DNA from: Prevotella melaninogenica
Lineage (GTDB): Bacteria; Bacteroidota; Bacteroidia; Bacteroidales; Bacteroidaceae
DNA length: 64,000 bases
Reading direction: 5' to 3'
NCBI RefSeq assembly: GCF_018127925.1
Contig: NZ_CP072347.1
Span: 436,501-500,500, forward strand
Shown here: one piece after another, positions 41,401 through 50,334 of the stretch
Layout of the letters: each line of letters starts with the position of its first letter
How positions within the stretch are numbered: position 1 is the stretch's first letter
The notes under the pieces: generated by a model
Database searches by the model: none
Seen by the model: the letters and a program-made list of their open reading frames with translations, nothing else
What the model was told of the DNA's origin: nothing
Program-made: the position numbers and the translations under genes

Positions 41401-41939
41401 CTCCACTTAAAATACCCAGCCACAGCGATAACGGCATAGAAGGCATAGAGTCCTACAGTGAAAGGAATCCCTTTATATACATAAAGTCCTGCTAATTCGA
41501 TGTCGACAACAATCCATATCCACCACTGTTCGATGTATTTCTTTGCTAACGCCCACAGTCCGATGAAGCTGAGTGCATTACCGAAGCTATCTAATACCGG
41601 TACGGTAGAGTTTGTGAACTTGATGAGGATGGTATAGAGTGCAGCCCAGAGAAGGAGGAAGGTAAGCAATGAGGGAAGTATCAACCGACGAGGATAGTGT
41701 GTGATAGGAATCTCCTCCGCCCCTTTCTTCCTTCCGAACTTCCAATACAAGAAGCCATAGATAGCTGCCAATGTATAGTATATCTGCATTCCAAAGTCCG
41801 CATACAGTCCTGCCTCGTAATAGACAAACATATAGATGACAGGCATAATAATACCCGTCAACCAAAGCCATATACTCGCTTTGTATTCTTGATAGATGTA
41901 AATTAGGCCAACGATGCAGCCCAGCATGTCTAATGTCAT
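41340..41939 (-). CDS. pnuT: PnuT thiamine transporter (PnuC family)
   Basis: About 199 residues, six to seven membrane segments (GCIVGLIYIYQEYKASIWLW, IIMPVIYMFVYYEAGLYADF, LILPSLLTFLLLWAALYTIL). The conserved GNALSFIGLWALAKKYIEQW-WIWIVVDIELAGLYVYKG block is typical of PnuC-family vitamin transporters. Its place between a TPP-riboswitch-led receptor and thiamine pyrophosphokinase indicates thiamine rather than nicotinamide riboside. I start at ATG 41939 (MTLDMLGC); the longer frame to 42071 passes through a palindromic repeat. The inferred last residues are repeat-encoded. Confidence 0.88.
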   Translation of the reverse strand: MTLDMLGCIVGLIYIYQEYKASIWLWLTGIIMPVIYMFVYYEAGLYADFGMQIYYTLAAIYGFLYWKFGRKKGAEEIPITHYPRRLILPSLLTFLLLWAALYTILIKFTNSTVPVLDSFGNALSFIGLWALAKKYIEQWWIWIVVDIELAGLYVYKGIPFTVGLYAFYAVIAVAGYFKWRRGLPRPLRKEGSANREDLP

Positions 41940-41995
41940 ATTAAAATAAGATAGCGTAGCACCACCAAGCGGACCACCAATGCACCACCAAGCGG

Positions 41996-42052
41996 CCTCT
42001 CCCCCTTCCCCTCCCCCAAAGGGAGGGGCGTAGAATGTGTGATACCCCTTGT
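41996..42052. repeat. GC-rich palindrome upstream of pnuT
   Basis: GCCTCTCCCCCTTCCCCTCC then CCCAAAGGGAGGGGCGTAGAATG and GTGTGATACCCCTTGTG, the most complete unit of the family. Confidence 0.75.
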
Positions 42053-42159
42053 GATTAGTAGATAAGTTCACAAGTAGACAAACTTGTGTGTAAACAATTT
42101 GTCCTGCTTGGAAGTTGATTCTTTTCTTACAAGCAATCTACAAGCAAACAGTACATTTC

Positions 42160-42200
42160 ACGCCCCTCCCTTCGGGGGAGGGGATGGGGGAGGGGCCAGT
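42160..42200. repeat. GC-rich palindrome between the receptor and pnuT
   Basis: CACGCCCCTCCCTTCGGGGG then AGGGGATGGGGGAGGGGCC; it lies directly after the receptor stop codon. Confidence 0.75.
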
Positions 42201-42219
42201 TGGTGGTGCTGCTTTCTGT

Positions 42220-44604
42220 TTAAAACTTCACCGCAACACTTCCCATCATATTAAACCCTGCCATTGGGATAAAACCAATCTGCGTATAACGGTTCTCATT
42301 AGGATGACCGTTGTTGTCAAGGATTGTGCTGTACACCCATCCGCTGGCTGCATAATGGCGATTGAAGATATTGTTGAGGTTCACACCGAAGACAGCTTCC
42401 TTCAAACCTGCAATGTGCTTGGTAGGACGAAGGGTATAGCTGAGGTTGACATTCGTCTGTGAATAGCATGGCAGTGAGCGTGTCATGTTCTCGGTATTGT
42501 CGAGATACTGACGACTGACGAAGTTTGTATGCCATACTGCCTCAAAGCCTTTGTAATGAAGATTGAGCATACCATTGAGGATAGCTGATGGTGAGAAAGC
42601 CAAAGTAGAGTGGTTGTAATGAATCTTACGGAACGAAGCCTCCCAGTCAACACTTGCCATCTCGTCAAAGTCCTTGATGATATTACGGCTCAAAGCAGCG
42701 TTACCTTCAACGGTCAACCATGACAGTGGACTCCATCCAGCCTCAATCTCAGCACCCATACGATAGCTGTCCTTGATGTTTGTAGTCAGATTCGCACCGA
42801 TATCACTCTGCGCACCCGTCTGTACAAACTGGTTGTTATAGTCCATATAATAGAGGTTCACCCCTGCTCTCCAGTTGCGACCATTGTATTGATAGCCCAT
42901 TTCGATATCCATCATACGCTCTGGTGAAGGTGCAGGATAACTACCGTTGTTGGTGAAGTTATTACGTTCTGGTTCACGACTGGCGTGCGCAATAGAAGCG
43001 TATGCCTTGTGACCACCACGATAATAGCTGATTCCCGCTTTCGGATTAACGAAGTCATAACGCTCGCTAATATCCAAGAGTTGGTTCTGATAGCCACTTC
43101 CCACCTTATAGAAACGGTCGTTCTGACCATCGGTCATATACTCCACATGACGAATCTGCAGGTCCATAAAAACGTTCCAATAGTCTGCAAAGTTGTATTT
43201 TGCCTTGAAGAATCCGCTGTAATCATACTTATGTGCCTTAGAGGCATAATACTTATAATCATTGCCACCAGCACGATACTTCGCATCTGCCTCCTCATTC
43301 TTTATATAAGTAAGGTAGCCGAAATGACTGCCACGGAACTGCTGTAGATTCAGTCCACCCGTTACGTCCCAGTTCTCGTCTTTGTAATTGCTGGTGTAGA
43401 CAATGCCGTAGGTGTGCTGTGACAAACCTTTCAGGCGTACAAAGTCAGACTTCTTGATAAACTTACCATTGCTGTCAGTGAACGCCAAGCCGAATTTAGC
43501 AAACTTTGCATTATGCTTAAATTCGCTATAATAACCGTAACCGTAGGTGTAATGCAGGGTTACATTATGACTCCAATGATTGGAAGGGTGGAAAGCAAAC
43601 GATAAGAGGTTATGATTCTGATAGAAATTATCTGTCGTCTTGTTCCAGAATGAGCCGTCACGCATCGTGTAACGGGCTGTCTCGTAGTTGCCATTCCCAT
43701 CCTTTACGAAGGCTCCGTTAGCATCGGTCTGCAAGTATTCATAGAGTTGGTTGAACTTACCCAAACCTCTGTCATACATGTCTTTATAGGTTGTGATACC
43801 TGTCTTTGTGCCGTATGTACCATCCATCAAACTTAAGTCGTCGCTACCCGTAACGACACCATTCCATGCCTGACCCGTCTTCTCGAAGTTGCCGATGTTC
43901 TTATAGCTGATGCGGAAGTTATCCCCCAACCATGTAAGTCCACCATAGTAAGACCCCGAACGCCCACTTGTACCATTGATATATCCGTCTGTTGTGGTTT
44001 CGTGGTAAGCTCCATCGAAGATAAGATGATTGAACAACAGACCCGTAGAGAACTTCATGCCTGCGTTATACGTATTGTATGAGCCGTATGAACCACTCAC
44101 CTCAATGCTTGGTTGTCGGCTTGGTGCACTCGTTGCCAACGACACCGAACCACCGAAAGCACCATCACCATTGGTCGATGTTCCGATACCACGCTGTATC
44201 TGTACACTATTCATCAGCGAAGCGTAAGAGTTCATATTAGCCCAGAAAACCGTCTGATCTTCTGGTGAATTGAGCGATACTCCGTCTAACGTAATATTGA
44301 TTCTACTACCCGCAGCACCACGGATGCGCATTGCTGCCGTACCGGTTCCGAGTCCATTCTCGCCCCAAGCCAAAACGCCCGGAGTCTGAGCGAGGAGGAA
44401 TGGCATTTCACGTCCACTCTTAGAAAAGGCTTCAAGTTCCTTCTTTTTAATATTAGATACTGCGTATGGAGCACTCTTTGGTACACGTACACCTGCCACA
44501 ACGACCTCGTCAAGCTGCTGTTGTTTCAGCGTGTCGGTCATTGTTTGCGCCTTTGTGATAGCAACACAAGTCAATGCTGCTGTAAACAGGATAATTCTTT
44601 TCAT
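42220..44604 (-). CDS. TonB-dependent outer-membrane thiamine receptor
   Basis: 794 residues with a signal peptide (MKRIILFTAALTCVAITKAQ). Plug domain: TDTLKQQQLDEVVVAGVRVP (TonB-box-like), REMPFLLAQTPGVLAWGENG, AAMRIRGAAGSRINITLDGV, DGAFGGSVSLAT. A 22-strand barrel follows, ending NLNNIFNRHYAASGWVYS and ...MMGSVAVKF with the terminal aromatic residue typical of outer-membrane proteins. The TPP riboswitch at 44646-44720 immediately upstream identifies thiamine (or its phosphates) as ligand. First gene of the thiamine-salvage operon; energy comes from TonB-ExbB-ExbD encoded elsewhere. Confidence 0.93.
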   Translation of the reverse strand: MKRIILFTAALTCVAITKAQTMTDTLKQQQLDEVVVAGVRVPKSAPYAVSNIKKKELEAFSKSGREMPFLLAQTPGVLAWGENGLGTGTAAMRIRGAAGSRINITLDGVSLNSPEDQTVFWANMNSYASLMNSVQIQRGIGTSTNGDGAFGGSVSLATSAPSRQPSIEVSGSYGSYNTYNAGMKFSTGLLFNHLIFDGAYHETTTDGYINGTSGRSGSYYGGLTWLGDNFRISYKNIGNFEKTGQAWNGVVTGSDDLSLMDGTYGTKTGITTYKDMYDRGLGKFNQLYEYLQTDANGAFVKDGNGNYETARYTMRDGSFWNKTTDNFYQNHNLLSFAFHPSNHWSHNVTLHYTYGYGYYSEFKHNAKFAKFGLAFTDSNGKFIKKSDFVRLKGLSQHTYGIVYTSNYKDENWDVTGGLNLQQFRGSHFGYLTYIKNEEADAKYRAGGNDYKYYASKAHKYDYSGFFKAKYNFADYWNVFMDLQIRHVEYMTDGQNDRFYKVGSGYQNQLLDISERYDFVNPKAGISYYRGGHKAYASIAHASREPERNNFTNNGSYPAPSPERMMDIEMGYQYNGRNWRAGVNLYYMDYNNQFVQTGAQSDIGANLTTNIKDSYRMGAEIEAGWSPLSWLTVEGNAALSRNIIKDFDEMASVDWEASFRKIHYNHSTLAFSPSAILNGMLNLHYKGFEAVWHTNFVSRQYLDNTENMTRSLPCYSQTNVNLSYTLRPTKHIAGLKEAVFGVNLNNIFNRHYAASGWVYSTILDNNGHPNENRYTQIGFIPMAGFNMMGSVAVKF

Positions 44605-44645
44605 ATCCCAGGTTGATGATATTAAGATAAAATAAAAAGGGGGAA

Positions 44646-44720
44646 TCTTCCTACGACGGCATTATCCGTATCAGGTCAATGGGTATAATCTCAGCAAGCC
44701 CAAACAGGCAAGCACCCCTT
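44646..44720 (-). promoter_or_regulatory. TPP riboswitch (THI element)
   Basis: On the minus strand the THI-box core is clear: AAGGGGTGCTTG, then CTGAGATTATACCC, TTGACCTGATACGGATAATG and CCGTCGTAGGAAGA. It lies 41 bases before the receptor start. When TPP is bound it should reduce expression of the receptor-PnuT-kinase operon, most likely by hiding the ribosome-binding region since no strong terminator follows. Confidence 0.95.
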
Positions 44721-45158
44721 AGTTTCCATTCTGAAAACCACTGCAAAAGTAACACTTTCTTATCAAACTGCCAAATGTAATCTGTATAAATGTCGGATGC
44801 GCGTGTTTATATTCCTTTCTTTCTATATAGAGAGTGATAACTATTTTCTAACAAGAGAAACTATTATATTTCTCACAATATAAGTTTTGTTTTGATTTGC
44901 TGTCACTATTAACATTTCATTCATTCCCTCTGTAATCTAACGAGTTATCTTGTGTCTTTAAGTGATAGCAGTGACAGCAAAATTGAAATACGCAAAAAGG
45001 AAAGAAGATTAGAAGTGTCTAAAACCATAGATTTTATAGCTAACATTACTATTAAGCTCAATCGTGCAACAACTTGTTGCACAATTAGAATAAATCTCAG
45101 AAGTACTTTCGGTACTCGGTCGTAACAATGCCATGTAGACAGAATAAATCTCCTTTTG
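44721..45158. other. intergenic with one ~100-bp inverted repeat
   Basis: No gene is visible. A copy of the ~100-bp inverted repeat lies at 44890-44986. Confidence 0.55.
44890..44986. repeat. ~100-bp imperfect inverted repeat, copy 2
   Basis: Arms GATTTGCTGTCACTATTAAC and GATAGCAGTGACAGCAAAATT, imperfect inverses, like the copies at 25824 and 57850. Confidence 0.65.
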
Positions 45159-45413
45159 GGTTCTTCCGGAATTTGGAGTGATGTGATGATGTCCTTTATG
45201 CTACTTGTTAGTAAAGAAAATTTATAAATAGTTCATTATAAGCGTTTTGTAGCGTGTATAACCCATGTGATCCAACAACAACTTTCGTAACCTTTAAATT
45301 AGAACTTTGTATTCTTTAATATCAGTAAACAAAGGGGATATAAAAGTATATAAATTATAAAAGTTATTGATAATCAGATATTAAACACTATCACTCCAAA
45401 TTCCGGAAGAACC
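45159..45413. mobile_element. MITE with 24-bp perfect inverted ends and 8-bp target duplication
   Basis: GGTTCTTCCGGAATTTGGAG + TGAT at 45159-45182 and its exact inverse ending at 45413. TCCTTTTG flanks both sides (45151-45158, 45414-45421). 255 bp, no coding capacity. The GGTTCTTCCG tip and 8-bp duplication suggest ISL3-family mobilisation; the family of the absent transposase is inferred. Confidence 0.88.
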
Positions 45414-45560
45414 TCCTTTTGTCTTTTTTCTTTCTGTCCTTCTGTCTTTTTTATTATTCTGTCTTTATTTGTCTTTTTGTCATTCTGTCTTCTTTTGTTC
45501 TTCTGTCATTTTTGGTCATTCTGTCATTCTGTCTCTTTTTGTCCTTCTGTCTTGTAAATA
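45414..45560. repeat. pyrimidine-rich direct repeats (TTCTGTC units)
   Basis: A run of about fifteen TCTGTC / TTTTGTC words (TTCTGTCTTTTT-type) lies beside the MITE. It is open in one frame but encodes only low-complexity hydrophobic sequence, so I do not call a gene. Confidence 0.7.
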
Positions 45561-45579
45561 TAATTCTAATATTGAAAAT

Positions 45580-45790
45580 CAAAAAGGCATTAATTACCTC
45601 TCAATTAATGCCCTTTTGGCTTTCAAAAGATGCCCTTTAAGCCCCTTACTAACGCCCTTTTGAAGTCCAATTAAGCACCTTTTCTGTATCGCCTTTGTAA
45701 CTAATTGAATTTCTGACTGTTGTAGGCTTGTTCCTTATACGTGTTTTCTACCTTTGTTTTAGGTGTTTTATGGGATTTGATGTAAATATT
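45580..45790 (+). repeat. ~200-bp dispersed intergenic repeat, copy 4
   Basis: Contains CCCTTTTGGCTTTCAAAAGATG, CCCTTACTAACGCCCTTTTG and AAGTCCAATTAAGCACCTTTT, as in the copies at 20434 and 52365. Confidence 0.7.
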
Positions 45791-45962
45791 TTTCACTAAA
45801 CACTCCGTATTTTATAGCTTGCAAATGGATAGCGATTTTATGTCGGCAGGAGGATACTAAAAGAGGTTATTGGCTATCTAAGTCATCTGTTTCTCACTAT
45901 AAAGTATTATCTTTGTGGGCGAGTATTACTCATGTATGTTTTTTCAACGAAAGCATTGTATT

Positions 45963-46382
45963 ATGGAGAAGAAGGTATATTTTGCAGGTTCTATTCGTGG
46001 CGGTAGGGAGGATGCGGCTGTGTATAAGCGCATTATAGATTATATCAATGCAACGGATACGGTGTTGACGGAGCATATCGGATTAGGGAGTTTGAGTGTG
46101 AAGACACGTACGAAAGAGGATGACGTACATATATATGAGCGTGATACAGAGTGGCTTAGGTCATCCGATGTGCTGATAGCAGAATGTACGAACCCTTCTC
46201 ATGGCGTCGGTTATGAATTAGCATACGCTGAGGCTCGTAATATCCCTGTGCGTATCTTCTATGACAAGCGCAAAGCCAATATCTCCGCAATGCTGAATGG
46301 CGACGCCTATTTTAAGGTTTATCCATACGAGAACGAAGCGGAGATATATCCCGTTCTTGATAAAATCTTAGGAAATAAGTAG
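45963..46382 (+). CDS. 2'-deoxynucleoside 5'-phosphate N-hydrolase (DNPH1/Rcl-like)
   Basis: 139 residues from ATG 45963 (MEKKVYFAGSIRGGREDAAV). The family motif YFAGSIRGGR near residues 6-15 forms the substrate phosphate site. Downstream TEWLRSSDVLIAECTNPSHG contains the catalytic glutamate and Ser region of the nucleoside 2-deoxyribosyltransferase fold, and GYELAYAEARNIPVRIFYD completes it. It cleaves the N-glycosidic bond of deoxynucleoside monophosphates, a nucleotide-pool clean-up step. Monocistronic, start chosen at the first methionine that gives the FAGSIRGG N-terminus. Confidence 0.88.
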   Translation: MEKKVYFAGSIRGGREDAAVYKRIIDYINATDTVLTEHIGLGSLSVKTRTKEDDVHIYERDTEWLRSSDVLIAECTNPSHGVGYELAYAEARNIPVRIFYDKRKANISAMLNGDAYFKVYPYENEAEIYPVLDKILGNK

Positions 46383-46471
46383 GGCGGTTTAATAGAGAAA
46401 AATCAATATTCGAGGTTGACAGTATGCTCTCATTCTTGTCAAGATAGGGACGGACATGCTTGCTTTTTCAG

Positions 46472-49084
46472 TTATAAAGCAAAGTGGGTAGTGAGCATCA
46501 CACTTCTTGGACGAAGCTGGTAGAGGGTGTAGCTTTCGGAAAGATTGCTGTTAGAACGATAGATAAAGGTTTTTGTATTGAAGACATTATCGACGTTCAA
46601 GACGAATTGTATCTTCTTTTTTGTTTTAAAGGTGATACTAAGATTCATAAAGGTGTAATCCTTTTTATCCGTAAAACCACTGTTATGTGTGTATTGTAGG
46701 TTGGTGTTAAGTATCAGTCTGTCAGGGATAAAAGCCATGGAGATCGTAGCCTCATTGCTAAAGTTGCGAATCATATTTTTATAGTTACCCGACTTTGATT
46801 GAGAGATTGCCCATCGACAATTCTCTGTTAGTCGGATGTTCTTGATAAGATTAAAAGCAAGGTTGGCAGAGACGAAGAAACTATTATATTGATAGTCGGT
46901 GATGACTGACTGACGCAGTATCGTGCTTGTGTTAGTCGAATAATCAGCTGTTGCCCCGATACTCATGTCGTGCCAAGTAATCTCCTTTCTTACATTTGCT
47001 GTCATAGAGAAGCTGCTTTGGTGGTTCGGAGCATATTCTGCTTGCAGTAGTGTATGCGCATTCTGGTCTATTGTCGTACCATAAACCATGTCACTCCATG
47101 AGCGACTAACCGCCCCAGAGAGATAGGCAAAGAACTGATGAGGGATATTCTTGTAGTGTATCTTCCCATGTATAGTTGCCGATTTGTTTTCCGATAGATT
47201 CACCTTGTAGCGGTTCAGTGTCCTATAGTTGCTCATCAGATAAGCAGTGAACAGACTTCTCCAACTCGTAGGAAACATTCCATAACTTCCTCCTGCAGAA
47301 AGCGTCCAATTGTCCGTAGCTTTCCAAAGCATTGTAAAAGATGGCGAGAAGAGTAGGGTTGTGCGCTTTCCTTTCGTCGTCTCGTTAACTATTGGTTCGT
47401 TATCCACCTTTGTATAGTTGAGCGATAAAGGCAGATTGAACGATAGGCGGAACGTATTTTTGACATATTGTAGGTTGGCTCCAATGTTGCTTTTTATCTG
47501 CAAGTAACCCATGTCGCCGCTCGTCGCTATCGTCACAGCTGTATCGTTTAATAGACTTTTCAGTCCCACATATTCAATATCAAACTCTGCGGAAGGCGCA
47601 ATAGTCCAGTTTTGTTTTCGGATGTTTCTTATCAAAGTGAGGCTGTTGTAACTTCCCATGTTTGAGAGTCTTACATCTTGTCTTACCTGCATATCCCCTT
47701 CAATGGCGAGAGCTTGTGGATTTGTCTGTACAAAGTTGGTTGTCTTTAGCTTAAAACCTCCACCATTGGTTGTACGCTGAATCCACTCTGTGTGATTGTT
47801 CAGTCCTAAGTTCCTATTAAAAGCATGTTGCTGGATACGTGCATTGTTTGACAAAGTTAGACCATTGTCGTCGCTCCAGTTTCCTGCTAAGTCAAGTGTG
47901 TTTTTAAGATAAGTCTTACTGCCGTTGTTCTCATAATGCAACTGCATTGTGGCTGCATTCGTTGTATTACGCGCAGAAATGTCTTCGGTCATCATACGGG
48001 TACTTGCATCAGGGAGCAGATAAGTGGTTTGCGAATAGCTACTTTGCCGTTGGATATCGTGTCTGTAGGTAATGTTATACTTTATTTCCGCCGTCTCACT
48101 TAGTTTGTTGAGATTGCTGAAACAGATGTTATGCTGATTGTTACGTAGACTCTTACCTACAGGAGATGACCCCGGAAAGATGATGGATGTTAGGCGAGAG
48201 GCTCCGATATTACTCCCACCATAGTATGATTTAAACCAATCAACGCTTGAACCGTTATTATCTGTTTCGTAATAGAAAACGTGCTGTTGTCTTTGCGCGA
48301 AGTACATAAGGGCAGCATTGACCTCTCTCAATAAACCGTTAGAATCGAAGCCTACCCCTAAGTCTATGGTCTTTAGCCATCTGCCCTTTGCTTTCTTCTT
48401 TAGCCTTAAGTTGATAGCTGCCGATTCAGGTGGTATCTGATCCTGCAATGCCTTGATATGTTCATGGTTTTCCATCACCTGCACCGTACTGACATCCTCA
48501 GCCTTAATACCATTCGTAGCGATGCTATATTTGCCCGCAAACATATCCATGTTCTCAATGTAGAAATGGTTGATAGGCACACCTTGATACTTCACCATGC
48601 CACCTTCTAACGTGATACCTGGCAGCTGTTTGAGGATATCACCAATGGTTCTGTCCTGTCCTTTCATATAGGCAGAGACCAAGTAGTTCAGTGTGTCCCT
48701 ACTTCCCCATAGCTTTCTTGCCTTTATCTCTACTTCTTTCAGCGTGATACTCTCGTAGGTGGTATTGAAGTTAACGGTCTGATTCGTTGGAGTTATCCGC
48801 TTTACCTGCCGTTTTATATTGAATCCTGTCAGGTTTAAAAGAAGGTTCTCATTTGTTTGTAGATAGCTGATAGCGTATCTGCCGTCTTCATTGGTCACGC
48901 TACTCGCAAGAATGGAAGAATCCTTTTCTTGTATGATTGTAAGAATACAGCCATCCATAGGTTGATGTTTATTATCAACCACACGCCCAGTAATAGTCAG
49001 AGAGTCTCCCTGACTATTCTGAGCCTTACTGTTTATAGACAATAAGCTGATAAACGATAGTAAGATAAGTAGGCGTCTTATCAT
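46472..49084 (-). CDS. outer-membrane beta-barrel receptor with CarboxypepD-type N-terminal domain
   Basis: 870 residues, signal peptide MIRRLLILLSFISLLSINSK. Residues ~26-110: carboxypeptidase-like regulatory domain (DSLTITGRVVDNKHQPMDGC, EDGRYAISYLQTNENLLLNL). A plug region follows (KQLPGITLEGGMVKYQGVPI, NHFYIENMDMFAGKYSIATN), then a long barrel ending QLRPRSVMLTTHFAL with a terminal aromatic-hydrophobic pattern. It resembles TonB-linked receptors without a clear TonB box. The start overlaps the end of the GLPGLI gene by 4 bases (ATGA). Substrate unknown; in several genera such pairs are co-regulated with GLPGLI proteins. Confidence 0.85.
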   Translation of the reverse strand: MIRRLLILLSFISLLSINSKAQNSQGDSLTITGRVVDNKHQPMDGCILTIIQEKDSSILASSVTNEDGRYAISYLQTNENLLLNLTGFNIKRQVKRITPTNQTVNFNTTYESITLKEVEIKARKLWGSRDTLNYLVSAYMKGQDRTIGDILKQLPGITLEGGMVKYQGVPINHFYIENMDMFAGKYSIATNGIKAEDVSTVQVMENHEHIKALQDQIPPESAAINLRLKKKAKGRWLKTIDLGVGFDSNGLLREVNAALMYFAQRQQHVFYYETDNNGSSVDWFKSYYGGSNIGASRLTSIIFPGSSPVGKSLRNNQHNICFSNLNKLSETAEIKYNITYRHDIQRQSSYSQTTYLLPDASTRMMTEDISARNTTNAATMQLHYENNGSKTYLKNTLDLAGNWSDDNGLTLSNNARIQQHAFNRNLGLNNHTEWIQRTTNGGGFKLKTTNFVQTNPQALAIEGDMQVRQDVRLSNMGSYNSLTLIRNIRKQNWTIAPSAEFDIEYVGLKSLLNDTAVTIATSGDMGYLQIKSNIGANLQYVKNTFRLSFNLPLSLNYTKVDNEPIVNETTKGKRTTLLFSPSFTMLWKATDNWTLSAGGSYGMFPTSWRSLFTAYLMSNYRTLNRYKVNLSENKSATIHGKIHYKNIPHQFFAYLSGAVSRSWSDMVYGTTIDQNAHTLLQAEYAPNHQSSFSMTANVRKEITWHDMSIGATADYSTNTSTILRQSVITDYQYNSFFVSANLAFNLIKNIRLTENCRWAISQSKSGNYKNMIRNFSNEATISMAFIPDRLILNTNLQYTHNSGFTDKKDYTFMNLSITFKTKKKIQFVLNVDNVFNTKTFIYRSNSNLSESYTLYQLRPRSVMLTTHFAL

Positions 49085-49920
49085 TCTCGTTCCAAAGGAT
49101 TGTCGAATGTAAAGAGCGTTAGTTTCACAACTTGTCCATTGAAATTAGTTGTAGTGAAGTTGTAGCCATAACTCTCAAGGTAGCCTGCAGGATCTTTCAG
49201 CAAGAGCCTCTCTTGCTTGCGTGTGTTCTCACGAGAAGTCTTTACATAGTTCCTGTCAAGGAAATAGATAGGGGTTGCTGTCTTAGGCTTTTCTATGCCA
49301 GTAACCGTCCAATGATAATCTCCCTCTTTGGTTTCAGCCTCCATAACCAAGCCCGGCAGTCCTGTAAACTTCCACGGACCGTATGAAAGCGGAATCTTGG
49401 TAGTGAACCATACCTTATAATTTCTTCCACGATAAGAACAGGTTGCAGCTGTACAATCGTAGTCTAAAAGTGTTTTATGCTCGGTTGTAAGTTTCCATTG
49501 CATCTTCGGAGTAGCCTCTTGATAAAGGTAAGAGCCAGCTCCGTCCATATTGTAAATAACTGTTGTCTTTCCCTTTGGATAGCCAATATAGGTTTCACCA
49601 ACGTTAGCGACGAGTTTCATAGATGCTCTTGAACCACGCTTCCCATTACGTAGAAAGGCTTTAGCCATTCTTAGGTCAGCATTATGTTCACTCTCCACAA
49701 AACTCTGGCATACCTTACGTCCGATGTAAGTATATACTTTCTCAAAGTCAGGATTATTCTGTCCTGATAGGTCATATTTAACGGTTAGGTCATAAGAAAC
49801 AATCAACTGTGTCGTGTCAATTGCTGTATGCTTAAAAACATCTAATTCCGTCTTCTCCTGTGCATTTGCAGATAACGATAAGGTTATCGCAATTAGTAGT
49901 AGTTTAATCTTCAAATTCAT
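49081..49920 (-). CDS. GLPGLI-family secreted protein
   Basis: 279 residues from ATG 49920 (MNLKIKLLLIAITLSLSANA, then QEK, a signal peptide); the longer frame to 49959 adds residues before the signal. The family name motif is present as WKFTGLPGLVMEAET, with the upstream KVWFTTKIPLSYGPW typical of the family, and a later CTAATCSYRGRNYKVW containing two cysteines. Function of the family is unknown; members are exported in Bacteroidota and often paired with an outer-membrane receptor, as here. Confidence 0.93.
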   Translation of the reverse strand: MNLKIKLLLIAITLSLSANAQEKTELDVFKHTAIDTTQLIVSYDLTVKYDLSGQNNPDFEKVYTYIGRKVCQSFVESEHNADLRMAKAFLRNGKRGSRASMKLVANVGETYIGYPKGKTTVIYNMDGAGSYLYQEATPKMQWKLTTEHKTLLDYDCTAATCSYRGRNYKVWFTTKIPLSYGPWKFTGLPGLVMEAETKEGDYHWTVTGIEKPKTATPIYFLDRNYVKTSRENTRKQERLLLKDPAGYLESYGYNFTTTNFNGQVVKLTLFTFDNPLERE

Positions 49921-50334
49921 AGTTATATTATCTATTAAGTAAATCAAAAACGAGTACAATTGTACGAAATCTTTTTGTAAAATGCAAGTGAATGTTCCTT
50001 TAAGTTTAAATTATTTTTGGTTCTTCTGCTAAATGTGTGGACGCTTTTCGTATTGCTTTAGTGAAAGAACCAAAGTCACTCACTAAACCTAAAATGCTAC
50101 TTATTTACTTGTTTTATTATCCTTATTCTCAATTTGTAGGACGCAAAAATGTTTACACTCACTCTTTAAAAGTGGGAGTATAAGTGTGATATTGAATTGG
50201 TATTTGATCCTTATTCTGTTATCCTAATTGAAGAACTTAATTCTGTTTCACACTGCTCTTTTACCTTAAGCCAATATAGATTATCATTAGTTTTTAATTA
50301 TATTTGTCCCCAGATTACCTCCTTTTAGTGATTA
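49921..50334. other. gene-free stretch before IS4
   Basis: About 414 bases. Near 50022 there is one GGTTCTTCTGCTAAATGTG word, the ISL3-type tip seen at 20731 and 45159, without a clear partner. Nothing else is recognised. Confidence 0.5.

Noticed and set aside
45419-45663. Overlapping hydrophobic open frames
   Set aside because: They are the translation of the TTCTGTC repeats and of the dispersed repeat.
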